Shown in pieces: positions 28,047 through 36,813 of a stretch of 64,000 nt of DNA. The notes below the pieces were generated by a model that worked only from the letters and a program-made list of their open reading frames with translations, made no database searches and had not been told where the DNA came from. This DNA comes from Peptococcaceae bacterium UBA6116 (GTDB taxonomy: Bacteria; Bacillota; Desulfitobacteriia; Desulfitobacteriales; Syntrophobotulaceae). Positions within the stretch are counted from its first letter, which is position 1. The number at the start of each line of letters is the position of its first letter. The stretch is taken from NCBI GenBank assembly GCA_002423425.1, contig DIWC01000051.1, positions 1 to 64,000 of the forward strand. The letters run 5' to 3'. A program made the translations under genes and the position numbers.

Positions 28047-28530
28047 TGCCATACCTCCAGTAGGTATTAATAACCATATTGACCGCATCTTGTCCTATCG
28101 CCAGATTATCGGCAATCTCGATAACACTATAACCTTTTTGAGCAAGATTAATAATCTCTCTGTATCTCTCGGAATAAGCTATTCTGTCTTCGCTGTTTGT
28201 AGTTCTCAATTCATTTTTAGTATCTTCCGTTTGTCCGAGTTTGAGATTATTTACTTGTTGGGTAAGCCGTTGCAGTTCTTGATTAAGGTTTTTTGACTCT
28301 TGCTGATTATTTATTTCTTCCTGTTGATTACTCTTTTGTTTTTGATCAATAACTCTTACTTGTTGTTCAAGACTATTCACTTGTTGCCTAAAGCTTTTAA
28401 CCTCTTGCCTAACTAAAGCCAAGCCTTTTAGTGCTGCTAGAATATCATTATCTGGCTTATTACTTGTTTTTAAACCCCATACTAAAAATATTATCCCTAA
28501 GAAAAAGACAATAGCAGCTTCAAAGACCAT
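28039..28530 (-). CDS. Membrane-anchored coiled-coil protein with C-terminal HTH-like segment (DUF6115/SwrB-like)
   Basis: 163 residues: an N-terminal helix (AAIVFFLGIIFLVWGL), then about 80 residues of Gln-rich coiled coil (VNSLEQQVRVIDQKQ...), and a C-terminal RYREIINLAQKGYSVIEIADNL that reads as a helix-turn-helix. This plan matches SwrB/DUF6115 proteins of Firmicutes; function unproven. The ATG at 28530 is preferred over a TTG at 28554. The ribosome site region is tandemly duplicated (28535-28572). Coupled to the downstream MltG-like gene by overlap. Confidence 0.65.
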   Translation of the reverse strand: MVFEAAIVFFLGIIFLVWGLKTSNKPDNDILAALKGLALVRQEVKSFRQQVNSLEQQVRVIDQKQKSNQQEEINNQQESKNLNQELQRLTQQVNNLKLGQTEDTKNELRTTNSEDRIAYSERYREIINLAQKGYSVIEIADNLAIGQDAVNMVINTYWRYGNE

Positions 28531-28534
28531 GTTT

Positions 28535-28572
28535 ATTATTTCCCCCTGTAACAATTATTTCCCCCTGTAACA
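28535..28572. repeat. Perfect 19-bp tandem duplication carrying the Shine-Dalgarno
   Basis: ATTATTTCCCCCTGTAACA occurs twice head to tail just upstream of the coiled-coil gene. On the minus strand each copy contains AGGGGGAAAT, so the ribosome-binding site is duplicated. Confidence 0.9.
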
Positions 28573-28638
28573 ATTTATTCGAGATAATACTTTATCTTCC
28601 TTCATTTTTTTATTGTTTATTATTCATTGTATTCTGAC

Positions 28639-29382
28639 TTAATCATCACTAATAATTGGTTTTTCTGCTGCTAAGTAGCTTCCAACCCCTTCGAAAATAG
28701 CCATGGCTATTCTTTGTTGGTAATCTGCTTTTCTCAGGTTACTCTCCTCTTCAGGATTGGAAAGGAATCCGACCTCAATTGTTACTGCAACCATATCGGT
28801 ATTTTTTAGAATAAAATAGCTTTGATTAGATTTCGCAACTCTTTTTTTAGATCCTACTTTGTTTAAACTATCTTGAATGCTGGTTGCTAAAGCTTTTCCT
28901 TCTTCAGAATCAGGATGATAAAAAACCTGTGGGCCCTGTTGCCTTTGATCAGTAAAACTATTGGCATGAATACTGAGATAGATATCGGCATTGGATTCCA
29001 TTGCCTGTTGTATCCTATAAGCTAAATCCTCTCTTTTTCTTTGCAGAAGTTTGGACGATGTTCCGAAGTCCCTGTCATCTTCCCTAAGCATCACTACTTT
29101 ACTTCCCGCCTGTTCAAATAATAACTGCACTCTTTTCGATATCTCAAGATTAACGTCTTTTTCAAGAGTATTGTTAATTCCTACTGCCCCGGGATCTACC
29201 CCCCCGTGACCGGCATCGATTGTAATTACCTTACCTCCAAGAACCCAGCTCCAGCCCGGAACGTCATTTGTGATCCCTTTAGCTTGCTTACTTTTTAAAT
29301 AAACGCCGCCAATAACGACGAGGCTCAAGATGATAACTATACTGGTTACCTTTTTTTTGTTGAAAAAGTTTATCTTGAACAC
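28639..29382 (-). CDS. cwlD: N-acetylmuramoyl-L-alanine amidase, CwlD-like
   Basis: Amidase_3 family zinc enzyme that cleaves the MurNAc-alanine bond; CwlD makes muramic-lactam in spore cortex. It shows a membrane anchor, TIDAGHGGVDPGA (zinc His), the second ligand Glu in NTLEKDV, SIHANS (zinc His) and VTIEVGFLSN with the catalytic Glu. The open frame extends to 29460, but GGAGGGGGG lies about eight bases before a GTG at 29382, giving 247 residues, close to the Bacillus enzyme. Spore cortex role is inferred from family; it agrees with the CotJC-like gene in the window. Confidence 0.82.
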   Translation of the reverse strand: MFKINFFNKKKVTSIVIILSLVVIGGVYLKSKQAKGITNDVPGWSWVLGGKVITIDAGHGGVDPGAVGINNTLEKDVNLEISKRVQLLFEQAGSKVVMLREDDRDFGTSSKLLQRKREDLAYRIQQAMESNADIYLSIHANSFTDQRQQGPQVFYHPDSEEGKALATSIQDSLNKVGSKKRVAKSNQSYFILKNTDMVAVTIEVGFLSNPEEESNLRKADYQQRIAMAIFEGVGSYLAAEKPIISDD

Positions 29383-29605
29383 AGCCTTCCCCCCTCCCAT
29401 ATATTTATGGGGAATAAGGCTTTTATATTCGGGCCCGAATAGAACATTCAATAATTTCAAATTTTAATAAATGTTCAATTTACTCTCTTTGGTTTGAGAA
29501 TAAAATAAATGCTGTCGGGAACTACGTACATGCATCTGCTGCTGCATTGAACGGTTTAGTTAGAGGATTCTTGATTAAAAAGTATTTATTTAAAGTTTAA
29601 ATAGA
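29383..29605. other. Spacer with a possible plus-strand coding remnant
   Basis: An open plus-strand frame ends at 29600 with ...NAVGNYVHASAAALNGLV then RGFLIKKYLFKV. It looks more protein-like than random but has no start, partner or family I can name. Probably decayed DNA in keeping with the truncated genes around it. Confidence 0.3.
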
Positions 29606-29642
29606 GTAAAAAAATGCCTGCTGAAAGAACTTTCAACAGGCT
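29606..29642 (-). terminator. Intrinsic terminator downstream of the headless reductase
   Basis: On the minus strand GCCTGTTGAAA pairs with TTTCAGCAGGC around GTTC, 11 bp with one G-T pair, followed by ATTTTTTTA. Confidence 0.85.
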
Positions 29643-29845
29643 GACTCAGTTAGATCTATGTCTCCTCTGAGGTTAATATATATAAGATATTCTACACTAG
29701 GGTTCAATTTTTTATGTCCGTTAAACTTGGTTCAGTTCAGTTCACTAAACTTACTTTGTAGTATAAGAACAAGCTCTGGATAGTAATTAGAGGAAATCCC
29801 CATTCCGGAAACGGACGATACCCTGGACCTTCATTTCTTGCTTTG
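29643..29845. other. Spacer after reductase remnant
   Basis: AT-rich with no credible gene. It contains short direct repetition TTCAGTTCAGTTCA near 29731. Confidence 0.4.
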
Positions 29846-30649
29846 TTATATACTAAGTCCAAGCTCATAACCGTCATGTACCGCATCCATAATTTTTCCC
29901 GGTTTGCTGCAATCACCCACTGTGTACAGTTCCTGAACAAATGCTTTAAGCCCGGTTTCTAGGTTGTTTTGGGCTTTCATTCCAACGGCAATGACAAAAG
30001 AATCCGCCTCGATAAATTCCTCAATTCCTTTTCTGATGACGAGAATTCCATTAGCCTTAATCTCTTTTACCTTGGTATTCGTTAATATTCTAACGCCATA
30101 ATCTTGTAAATTAAGCATTAACGGTACCTTTACCGCATGTGGCATATCCCCGGCTATACCTGATGAACGTTTAATAATTGTCACCGAAATGCCCTTTTCA
30201 GCTAAATAATCAGCTACTTCCACTCCGGTCTGTCCGCCACCGATAACAACCACTTTCTTACCGAGATTCATGTTATTTGTTAAGACGTCGGAGGCCATAT
30301 AAACATTGCTTTGGTCAATCCCTTCGATAGACGGTCGGATAAACTCGCCTCCAATAGCCAAGACCACTACGTCCGGTTTAAAATCCATTATCAGTTCTTT
30401 ATTTGCTTCTATACCCAGCTTGACAGCGATATTCAACTGGTTGACGCAGTTCTTATAATACTTGGTTATCTCATTAAATTCAGCCTTGCGTGGAGGCTTC
30501 TCAGCTAGAGCAATCAACCCTCCCAGTTCCTCATGTTTATCCCAAATTGTAACGTTATGACCTCTGCGCGCAGCTGTAACAGCCGTTTCTAAGCCCCCTG
30601 GCCCACCGCCTACTACCAGTACGTTCTTTTTCCGTTCTGCAGGCGGCAC
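29846..30649 (-). pseudogene. C-terminal half of an Old-Yellow-Enzyme/2,4-dienoyl-CoA-reductase-type NADH:flavin oxidoreductase
   Basis: 267 residues equal to the FAD/NAD(P)H module of the ~640-residue family: VLVVGGGPGGLETA near 10, LGGLIALAE, then a second GxGxxG in VVVIGGGQTGVEVADYL near 137 and YTVGDCSKPGKIMDA at the end. The FMN-binding TIM barrel and the four Cys of the [4Fe-4S] cluster, which should precede it, are missing. The upstream DNA belongs to another frame, and no ribosome site precedes the GTG at 30649. A deletion product. Confidence 0.82.
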
Positions 30650-30689
30650 TTGCAGATTTCATTCGCTGCCAATTTTTATCATATAAGTA

Positions 30690-30863
30690 TTATCCCATAT
30701 AAGCAATCCAAAGTTGATTTTTATTTCCTGCTATCCATATAGTGTTCGGCTGAATATCGTCAGGAAAGTCATCTTTTACCTCAATCTTATACTGCGTTTC
30801 ATGTCTCAGAAAATTACATTTTATGTGATTTATAAGAATGCAAAAAGCTTCTTTTCCTTTCAT
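30690..30863 (-). CDS. 57-residue protein coupled to the ThiF/E1 gene; possibly a truncated DUF6527-like partner
   Basis: The frame starts at ATG 30863 with GGAGGTG seven bases upstream and overlaps the ThiF stop in the ATGA fashion, so it is probably a translated gene. The protein begins MKGKEAFCILINH and ends GNKNQLWIAYMG. The stretch FPDDIQPNTIWIAGNKNQLW recalls the first half of DUF6527-type proteins found beside bacterial E1 genes, whose Cys-rich second half is missing here. That assignment is tentative; the coupling is what the sequence shows. Confidence 0.6.
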   Translation of the reverse strand: MKGKEAFCILINHIKCNFLRHETQYKIEVKDDFPDDIQPNTIWIAGNKNQLWIAYMG

Positions 30864-31951
30864 TTGTGTTCACCTCCAATATTTTTCTCACTCAACGATG
30901 GCATGCCAAGCAACGGGTTTGTATCTCCTCGGCCAACATTTCTCCCATAAAATTTACATGAGGACGTTATTGAATCTCTCCAAACTGCTGTTTCGGTCAT
31001 GTCAATGTGAATGCTCTCGTACAAGTTATTATCAACGATTCTATATTGGTGGAGACGATCCAAAAAATCAAGCACTGCCCAACTGGCTACCTGCATATTT
31101 ACGCTTATCACTGCTGGACTGCTTTCTCTTACGCCTTTTATGTATTTCGCTTCTAATCTTTTTAAATACTCTTCTTTATCGTTTCTAAGCAAGGAAGCTG
31201 CTGCAACGTCTTCTGGCGAATATACATGTCGGCTCATGAGGCTTGATCCCCCAGGCTTAATGTAATGTACTGCACCGCTTATTTCTTCAATCCCGCCATT
31301 ACCATCGGCAACAAGCTTAACTCCAAGGTCAAAATACGGGATACAGTAATAACTGCTTAATTGATTCATTTGGTCTCGCCCATCTGCAGAATCAACACAA
31401 CCAAAAATTACATCACACTGAGAAAGTACCCGAATAGTAGTGGGTACTCCGAGCACTGTCGGTATAGCTACAGGCACGCATTGAGATCCAGAATTTTGAA
31501 TAGCCTGAGCCATCATTTCAGCCTTATTTTTATTTGTCTCAGCATCAATATGTGTTGAATTTAGTATTCTGTTAAGATTCTTTCTCTCTACCTTGTCATC
31601 ATCAACAAGTATTAGATGCCCAACCCCCAAGCATGTCAACTGTTCTGCAATAATACTACCCGGTCCTGACACACCGACTACTCCGACTGATAGTTTCGAT
31701 AGCAACCCCACCGTTCCTCTCCCAAATGCTTGTTCTGTTCTTAGGTTCCATTCAGTATTTGCGTTTCCTTCTTCTGCAAATTGAAATCTAATATTTCCGC
31801 CAGCTACAGATGACACATCTACTGCTTTACTAATCCCTGTACCCACATTATAGATATAAGCATTACAAAGTAAGTCTTTACCCAGAAAACAGCTTACAAG
31901 TTGATATTTTTCAAGATCAATACCTGCTTCAGTTGTTGCTTTAACATCCAA
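30860..31951 (-). pseudogene. N-terminally truncated JAB-ThiF type E1-like adenylyltransferase
   Basis: 363 residues dominated by a ThiF/MoeB/E1 fold: VGVVGVSGPGSIIAEQL (ATP loop), LVDDDKVERKNLNR (Asp and Arg finger), FGCVDSADGRDQ and PYFDLGVKL. The usual zinc-knuckle Cys are Ser in PGGSSLMSRH. The N-terminal ~90 residues (SCFLGKDLLCNAYIYN) match the tail of the JAB deubiquitinase domain that is fused in front of E1 in bacterial ubiquitin-like operons. The catalytic HxHP part is missing, because the frame runs directly into an IS21 transposase fragment and only a TTG without a ribosome site is available. Probably a remnant. Confidence 0.7.
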
Positions 31952-32327
31952 GTGGTAAATAACCGCTGTTTTTGGAGTTCATGACAAATCGCTTTTTGCG
32001 GACGTATTTTTTTACGCTGGAATAGCTGCCGCTAAAGTTGTATTCGTCCCGCAGCCGGCAGAAGATTCTCCAGATGGTGTGGCGCTGCTTTCTCGGAATC
32101 TTGCGGTCATCCTCCAGCCATTCGTCAATCACGGGAATGAAATCTCCCAGCACCGGATAGCTCTGTGGCCCGGTATCTGGAAGATTGTCCTCGCTCCAGT
32201 CTAACTGGTAAGCGTATTTCTGGACGGTCTTGAAGCTGTGACCCGTCTTGCGGGAAATTTCTCGCAAACTTAGGTCTTCATTTTCGTAGAGATCTTTGAT
32301 ATTATTTACTTGAGCCATTCTTAACAC
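31941..32327 (-). pseudogene. istA: IS21-family transposase IstA, N-terminal fragment
   Basis: 128 residues: an N-terminal HTH (SLREISRKTGHSFKTVQKYA), then IDEWLEDDRKIPRKQRHT and YSSVKKYVRKKRFVM as in IstA, stopping at SGYLPLGC just where the DDE catalytic domain should begin. The remainder and istB are absent. ATG start with AAGGTGTTAAGA upstream. The stop falls inside the adjoining ThiF frame, marking the junction that cut both genes. Confidence 0.8.
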
Positions 32328-32430
32328 CTTTCTGCTACCTCCTTAGTCTCTTGACAATTCTAAGGGTAGCGGTTATTTCAGGTGCTGACAATGGCTCACT
32401 TTTTATACCATTTGGGGTGCTAACTTTTTC
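31955..32430. mobile_element. Remnant end of an IS21-type element
   Basis: Comprises the istA fragment plus its terminal region. Two copies of ATTTnnGGTGCTnAC stand 35 bases apart (32375-32389 and 32410-32424), the kind of multiple terminal repeat typical of IS21 ends. Only this end is present; the other boundary is the junction with the E1 gene near 31955-31985. Confidence 0.7.
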
Positions 32431-32474
32431 GAGACCTTTTGCGATACTTTCATTTTACCGAAAACATCCATTTA

Positions 32475-32506
32475 AAAATCCCCCAAACATGCATGTTTGA
32501 GGGATT
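32475..32506 (-). terminator. Terminator of rplM-rpsI
   Basis: AAATCCCTCAAACAT / ATGTTTGGGGGATTT, about 15 bp with one G-T pair and no real loop beyond the palindromic centre, followed by TTTAAATG on the minus strand. It lies 19 bases after the rpsI stop. Confidence 0.85.
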
Positions 32507-32524
32507 TGTTTTATCTGTAAAATC

Positions 32525-32920
32525 CTAACGTTTGGAGAATTGTGGAGCTTTACGCGCTTTTTTGAGTCCGTACTTACGGCGCTCTTTCATACGGGGATCG
32601 CGGGTAAGAAAACCTGCTCGTTTTAAGGCCGGTCGAAGACCCGCATCTATTTTGAGAAGAGCCCTAGCGATACCCATGCGCAATGCACCGGCTTGGCCGG
32701 TTGTTCCTCCGCCATGAACTTTGGCATATAAGTCATATTTACCAAGAGTTTCAGTGATCTCGAGTGGTTGTTGAACAATCATCTCCAGCGTCTTTTTACC
32801 AAAGTACTCACTGAGGCCTCTTTCATTAATAGAATATTTCCCGGTACCGGCTATGAGCCTTACTTCTGCTACGGCGTTCTTTCTTCTGCCAGTTCCTTGA
32901 TACTGAAGCTGTGCAGTCAT
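32525..32920 (-). CDS. rpsI: 30S ribosomal protein S9
   Basis: 131 residues ending in the basic tail RKAPQFSKR that reaches the P-site tRNA in the small subunit; the signature [19 protein letters not shown] is complete. The frame opens at 32938, but GGAGGT stands before the ATG at 32920, and the protein then begins [13 protein letters not shown] as usual. It follows rplM by 19 bases. Confidence 0.97.
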   Translation of the reverse strand: MTAQLQYQGTGRRKNAVAEVRLIAGTGKYSINERGLSEYFGKKTLEMIVQQPLEITETLGKYDLYAKVHGGGTTGQAGALRMGIARALLKIDAGLRPALKRAGFLTRDPRMKERRKYGLKKARKAPQFSKR

Positions 32921-32939
32921 GCTTTTACCTCCTTCCAAT

Positions 32940-33371
32940 CTATTTCATTGTCCATACTTCAGGTTTTTGAGCCAGATGGGGATGTTCAGACCCATTATAT
33001 ACTTTTAATTTCTTGTACATCTGGGCTCCCAGCTTGTTGTGAGGAAGCATTCCTTTTACAGCATGTTCCATCGCTCTTTCAGGCATCTTATTCATTAATA
33101 CCCGATAGGTCATTTCTTTTAGTCCACCCGGATAGCCTGAATGCCAGCGGTACATTTTTTTGTCAAGTTTATTACCAGTGAGTAAAGTTTTTTCAGCATT
33201 GACTACTATTACAAAATCACCCGTATCAACATTAGGTGTAAATATGGGCTTATGTTTACCTCTTAGCAAACGGGCAGCTTCTGCTGCAACTCTGCCTAGA
33301 GCAACACCATTAGCGTCAATGACAAACCATTTACGTTCCACCTCATTGGCTTTCGCAAATTGAGTGGTCAT
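32940..33371 (-). CDS. rplM: 50S ribosomal protein L13
   Basis: 143 residues, standard length. [26 protein letters not shown] at the N-terminus and the signature region [17 protein letters not shown] with GMLPHNKLG are intact. L13 is an early assembly protein of the large subunit. ATG with GGAGGG upstream. Transcribed from its own promoter behind truA, with a short hairpin leader that may be the L13-responsive leader known in Firmicutes. Confidence 0.97.
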   Translation of the reverse strand: MTTQFAKANEVERKWFVIDANGVALGRVAAEAARLLRGKHKPIFTPNVDTGDFVIVVNAEKTLLTGNKLDKKMYRWHSGYPGGLKEMTYRVLMNKMPERAMEHAVKGMLPHNKLGAQMYKKLKVYNGSEHPHLAQKPEVWTMK

Positions 33372-33410
33372 GTTGTTCCCTCCATCATTCTTATTCTTAT
33401 TTCATACCTG

Positions 33411-33430
33411 ACGTGAGGGGCTCATCACGT
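33411..33430 (-). promoter_or_regulatory. Probable L13 leader hairpin
   Basis: ACGTGA / TCACGT, a perfect 6-bp stem with an 8-base loop TGAGCCCC, lying between the rplM promoter and start codon. Its position fits the autoregulatory L13 leader described upstream of rplM-rpsI in Firmicutes; identity by covariance was not checked. Confidence 0.5.
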
Positions 33431-33455
33431 TTCGGCGAAAAGAATCGCTTTAAAA

Positions 33456-33484
33456 ATTTTATCCAAAATATCGTTCTAAGTCAA
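33456..33484 (-). promoter_or_regulatory. Promoter of rplM-rpsI
   Basis: TTGACT (33484-33479), 17-base spacer, TAAAAT (33461-33456) on the minus strand, just beyond the truA stop. Predicted start near 33449, giving a leader of about 78 bases. Confidence 0.8.
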
Positions 33485-33494
33485 CATGTAATAA

Positions 33495-34283
33495 TCAGTC
33501 CGGTTTTTCGATATCAGCAAAAATATTGCTGGGTTTAGTGCCATCGTAATTCACATAGGTCAAAGTCAGTCCTCTAGCGGCAACTGTTTTCCCTGCCTTG
33601 GTGCGATCCCTGGACTGAATAATCTCCGGAATATCCGTATGAATGATCCTTCCTTTACCGACATAGATAAGCGTTCCGGCAATAATTCTCACCATATTGT
33701 ATAAAAAACCATCACCTATACATGTAACAATAATTTGATTTTTCTGCCGACCAATCTTGCAGTGGCAAAGTGTCCGGACAAAACTTTTGGCCGAAGAACC
33801 GGCTGCGGCAAAAGCTTTAAAGTCATGTCTTCCTTGTAAATGAAATGCCGCTAACTGCATATCCCCAACATTCAATGGTGTAGGCTCATGTAGAGAATAC
33901 AATCTTGAAAAGACGTCGGGAATCCGACTGTTATCGATTCTATAATCATATCTTTTCCAGCGGGCGAACTTGCGAGCGTCAAACCCCTCAGATACATCCT
34001 CGGCCTCAAGTATCCTAATATCAAAAGGAAGGATACTGTTCATTGCTTTGGAAATTTTCTCCCTGGGAATGCTAGCTTCAGCCCTAAAGTTAATCACTTG
34101 TCCTGCAGCGTGCACTCCGGTATCGGTTCTACCCGCCGTAACAATCCTGATCTCTTCGGCAAAAAGCTTCTTCCAGGTCCTTTCCAGCTCTCCCTGAACC
34201 GTCGGCCCGTGTTCTTCGGGCTGGCGTTGGAAACCATGATAGTTTGTGCCATCATAGGCTAGCCGCAGAAGAATATTACGCAT
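33495..34283 (-). CDS. truA: tRNA pseudouridine(38-40) synthase TruA
   Basis: Modifies U38-U40 in the anticodon arm. It carries YDGTNYHGFQRQ at the N-terminus, the catalytic Asp in GRTDTGVHA near 52, and RMVR-like NMVRIIAGTL near 200. The ATG at 34283 has GGAG seven bases upstream and gives 262 residues, the family size; a longer start at 34346 behind AAGGTGAG would add 21 residues not typical of TruA. Here it follows rplQ directly: the ecfA-ecfA-ecfT transporter genes often found between them are absent. Confidence 0.93.
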   Translation of the reverse strand: MRNILLRLAYDGTNYHGFQRQPEEHGPTVQGELERTWKKLFAEEIRIVTAGRTDTGVHAAGQVINFRAEASIPREKISKAMNSILPFDIRILEAEDVSEGFDARKFARWKRYDYRIDNSRIPDVFSRLYSLHEPTPLNVGDMQLAAFHLQGRHDFKAFAAAGSSAKSFVRTLCHCKIGRQKNQIIVTCIGDGFLYNMVRIIAGTLIYVGKGRIIHTDIPEIIQSRDRTKAGKTVAARGLTLTYVNYDGTKPSNIFADIEKPD

Positions 34284-34382
34284 AACTTTTCTCCAAAAAG
34301 CAGTTTGCTGCTCCCGTGAAAACTGTCTAAGGTCTTCACGCACCATGACACCAGTCTCACCTTAGACCATCCCCTGGTCTTT

Positions 34383-34413
34383 GGTCAGGTTACTTTGCCG
34401 GGGTAACCTGACC
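34383..34413 (-). repeat. Hairpin between rplQ and truA
   Basis: GGTCAGGTTAC / GTAACCTGACC, a perfect 11-bp stem with a 9-base loop, eight bases after the rplQ stop. No T-run follows, so it is more likely a processing or stabilising hairpin than a terminator. Confidence 0.6.
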
Positions 34414-34421
34414 ATGTCTTG

Positions 34422-34763
34422 TTAGTTAACCAGCTCGACCAAAACCATCTCAGCGGCATCCCCACGACGAAAACCGTTTTTCATGATTCGGGTGTAGCCT
34501 CCTTGCCTGTCGGCGTATTTTGGAGCAATATTATCAAACAGTTCTTTAACGACTGTTTCATCCAACAGGAATTCCATAGCTTGGCGTCTGGCTGCGAGAT
34601 CACCTTTCTTACCAAGAGTGATCATCTTTTCCGCCAAAGCATTTAATTCTTTAGCTCTTGCTTCCGTAGTCTCGATTCTTCCATGTTTGAGCAAGGATGT
34701 TACTATATTTCTTAACAAAGCCTTCCTTTGGCTCATATTCATTCCAAGCTTACGATATGGCAA
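34422..34763 (-). CDS. rplQ: 50S ribosomal protein L17
   Basis: 113 residues. [37 protein letters not shown] is the L17 core near the peptide exit, and [16 protein letters not shown] closes the protein. It follows rpoA by 22 bases, the standard alpha-operon end. Standard length with no extra tail. Confidence 0.97.
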   Translation of the reverse strand: MPYRKLGMNMSQRKALLRNIVTSLLKHGRIETTEARAKELNALAEKMITLGKKGDLAARRQAMEFLLDETVVKELFDNIAPKYADRQGGYTRIMKNGFRRGDAAEMVLVELVN

Positions 34764-34785
34764 CTGTGATCCCCCCTTTTTAGGT

Positions 34786-35733
34786 CTAATCTTCCGGAGT
34801 ACGGAATTCTAGTCCAAGTTCTTTAAGTTTGTTTTCAACTTCTTCTAAAGATTTACGACCAAGGTTTCGTACTTTGATCATATCTTCCTCTGATCTTTGA
34901 GTAAGCTCTTCCACACTATTGATCCCGGCCCTTTTAAGGCAATTATAAGACCTCACCGACAAATCCAATTCTTCGATCGTCATTTCCAGTATCTTATCCT
35001 TAGCTTCCTCTTCCTTTTCAACCATGATCTCAACATTGCCAAGATTATCTGTAAGGCCGATAAACAACCGCAAATGCTCACTTAAAATCTTAGCTGCCAA
35101 ACTTATTGCTTCTTTTGGAGTTATGCTGCCATTAGACCATACATCTAGAATTAACTTGTCAAAATCGGTCATCATACCGACGCGGGTATCTTCTACCGCG
35201 TAATTTACTTTATAGATCGGCGCAAAAATAGAATCCACGGGAATTACACCAATAACATGATCTGATTTTTTATTTTTTTCCGCTGGAACATATCCCCGGG
35301 AACGCTCCACCGCCATTTCCATAAAGAGGCGTCCGTCTCTTTCAAGAGTAGCAATTTTTAAATCCGGATTAAGGATCTCGATATCGGGACCCATGATAAT
35401 ATCTCCGGCTGTGACCACCCGTTCTCCTTCACTTTCCAAGCGAAGAACGCACGGCTCATCCGTATATCCTTTCAGTGCCAGGGATTTGATATTGAGGATT
35501 ATCTCCGTTACATCTTCCAAGACTCCCGGAATGGTTGAGAATTCGTGAAGTACTCCTTCGATTTTGACTGAAGTGACTGCTGAACCGGGCAGGGAAGAAA
35601 GTAGAATACGGCGCAGGGAATTTCCTAAGGTAATCCCATAACCCCTCTCTAATGGTTCAATGACGAATTTGGCATAAGTATTATCCTCAGACCTCTCAAC
35701 ACACTCGATATTGGGCTTCTCGATTTCGAGCAT
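34786..35733 (-). CDS. rpoA: RNA polymerase subunit alpha
   Basis: 315 residues with both domains: the N-terminal dimerisation domain ([20 protein letters not shown] near 27-47) and a C-terminal helix-hairpin-helix domain ([19 protein letters not shown] and [15 protein letters not shown]) that contacts UP elements and activators. A GTG at 35742 abuts the GGAAGG site, so the ATG at 35733, nine bases behind it, is chosen. Between rpsD and rplQ as in other Firmicutes. Confidence 0.97.
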   Translation of the reverse strand: MLEIEKPNIECVERSEDNTYAKFVIEPLERGYGITLGNSLRRILLSSLPGSAVTSVKIEGVLHEFSTIPGVLEDVTEIILNIKSLALKGYTDEPCVLRLESEGERVVTAGDIIMGPDIEILNPDLKIATLERDGRLFMEMAVERSRGYVPAEKNKKSDHVIGVIPVDSIFAPIYKVNYAVEDTRVGMMTDFDKLILDVWSNGSITPKEAISLAAKILSEHLRLFIGLTDNLGNVEIMVEKEEEAKDKILEMTIEELDLSVRSYNCLKRAGINSVEELTQRSEEDMIKVRNLGRKSLEEVENKLKELGLEFRTPED

Positions 35734-35760
35734 CAGATGCACCTTCCTTCCTGGAAAAGT

Positions 35761-36390
35761 TTAACGTGAGTATTTCTCAACGATGAGATGTTCCTCAATA
35801 GGCATCTGAATATCCTCACGCGACGGTAAATGAATTACAGCCCCGCTTATAGTATTGACATCCAGACTAAGCCAAGCAGGAACAGCCCTGTCTTTAAGAG
35901 TCTCAACCATTTCCTTGAATCTATTTAAGTCCCTGCTTTTTTCTTTAATAGATATCACTTGCCCGGCATTTACAAGGTATGATGCAATATCTACCCTTTT
36001 GCCATTGACGGTAATATGCCCATGCGTAACAAACTGACGGGCTTCCGGTCTGGAAGAAGCAAATCCGAGCCTATAAACAACGTTATCTAAACGACGTTCA
36101 AGCATACGCAGGAGATTTTCTCCAGTCATACCTTTCTGCCTGGCAGACTTTGCAAAATATCCTCTGAATTGCTTTTCTAGAACTCCGTAGATTCTTCTCG
36201 CCTTTTGCTTTTCTCTTAACTGTATACCATATTCACTAGGCTTTTTGGCTCTAGTTTGTCCGTGCATGCCAGGCGCATAAGCCCGACGGTCGATCGCACA
36301 TTTATTGGAGTAACAACGATCACCTTTGAGAAATAATTTTTGCCCTTCACGCCGGCACAACCGGCATACTGGTGCTGTATATTTTGCCAT
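35761..36390 (-). CDS. rpsD: 30S ribosomal protein S4
   Basis: 209 residues. The N-terminus keeps a zinc-type CRLC...C...C arrangement (C9, C12, C26, C31), the C+ form of S4. The S4 RNA-binding domain is at [13 protein letters not shown]...VNGKRV near 98-150. It nucleates 16S assembly and in Firmicutes can repress its own gene. ATG start behind AGGGGGTG. Confidence 0.97.
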   Translation of the reverse strand: MAKYTAPVCRLCRREGQKLFLKGDRCYSNKCAIDRRAYAPGMHGQTRAKKPSEYGIQLREKQKARRIYGVLEKQFRGYFAKSARQKGMTGENLLRMLERRLDNVVYRLGFASSRPEARQFVTHGHITVNGKRVDIASYLVNAGQVISIKEKSRDLNRFKEMVETLKDRAVPAWLSLDVNTISGAVIHLPSREDIQMPIEEHLIVEKYSR

Positions 36391-36406
36391 TGCTTACTAC
36401 ACCCCC

Positions 36407-36796
36407 TTATACTCTTCTGCGTTTGGGCGGGCGACATCCGTTATGCGGAACCGGAGTAACGTCCCGAATAAGATTTACTTCGAGTCCGGCAGACTGTAAC
36501 GCTCTAATTGCCGCTTCTCTGCCCGCTCCCGGACCTTTGACGAAACATTCAACTATTTTTAATCCATGCTCCATTGCAGCCTTCGCAGCTGTTTCGGCGG
36601 CCAACTGAGCAGCAAACGGAGTACTTTTACGCGAACCCTTAAAGCCCAACGACCCTGAACTGGACCAGGAAAGTGCATTTCCTGTAGGATCGGTAATAGT
36701 AACAATGGTATTATTAAAAGTTGATTTAATATGCGCAATGCCACTTTCAATGTTTTTGCGTTCTCTTCTTTTGGTTCGAACAACTTTACGTGCCAT
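36407..36796 (-). CDS. rpsK: 30S ribosomal protein S11
   Basis: 129 residues with [14 protein letters not shown] [16 protein letters not shown] near 22, [11 protein letters not shown] near 53 and the C-terminal [14 protein letters not shown]11 forms the platform of the small subunit with S18 and S21. It follows rpsM by 17 bases in the alpha operon. Full length. Confidence 0.97.
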   Translation of the reverse strand: MARKVVRTKRRERKNIESGIAHIKSTFNNTIVTITDPTGNALSWSSSGSLGFKGSRKSTPFAAQLAAETAAKAAMEHGLKIVECFVKGPGAGREAAIRALQSAGLEVNLIRDVTPVPHNGCRPPKRRRV

Positions 36797-36813
36797 CCTT
36801 TAAGTGCCCCCCT

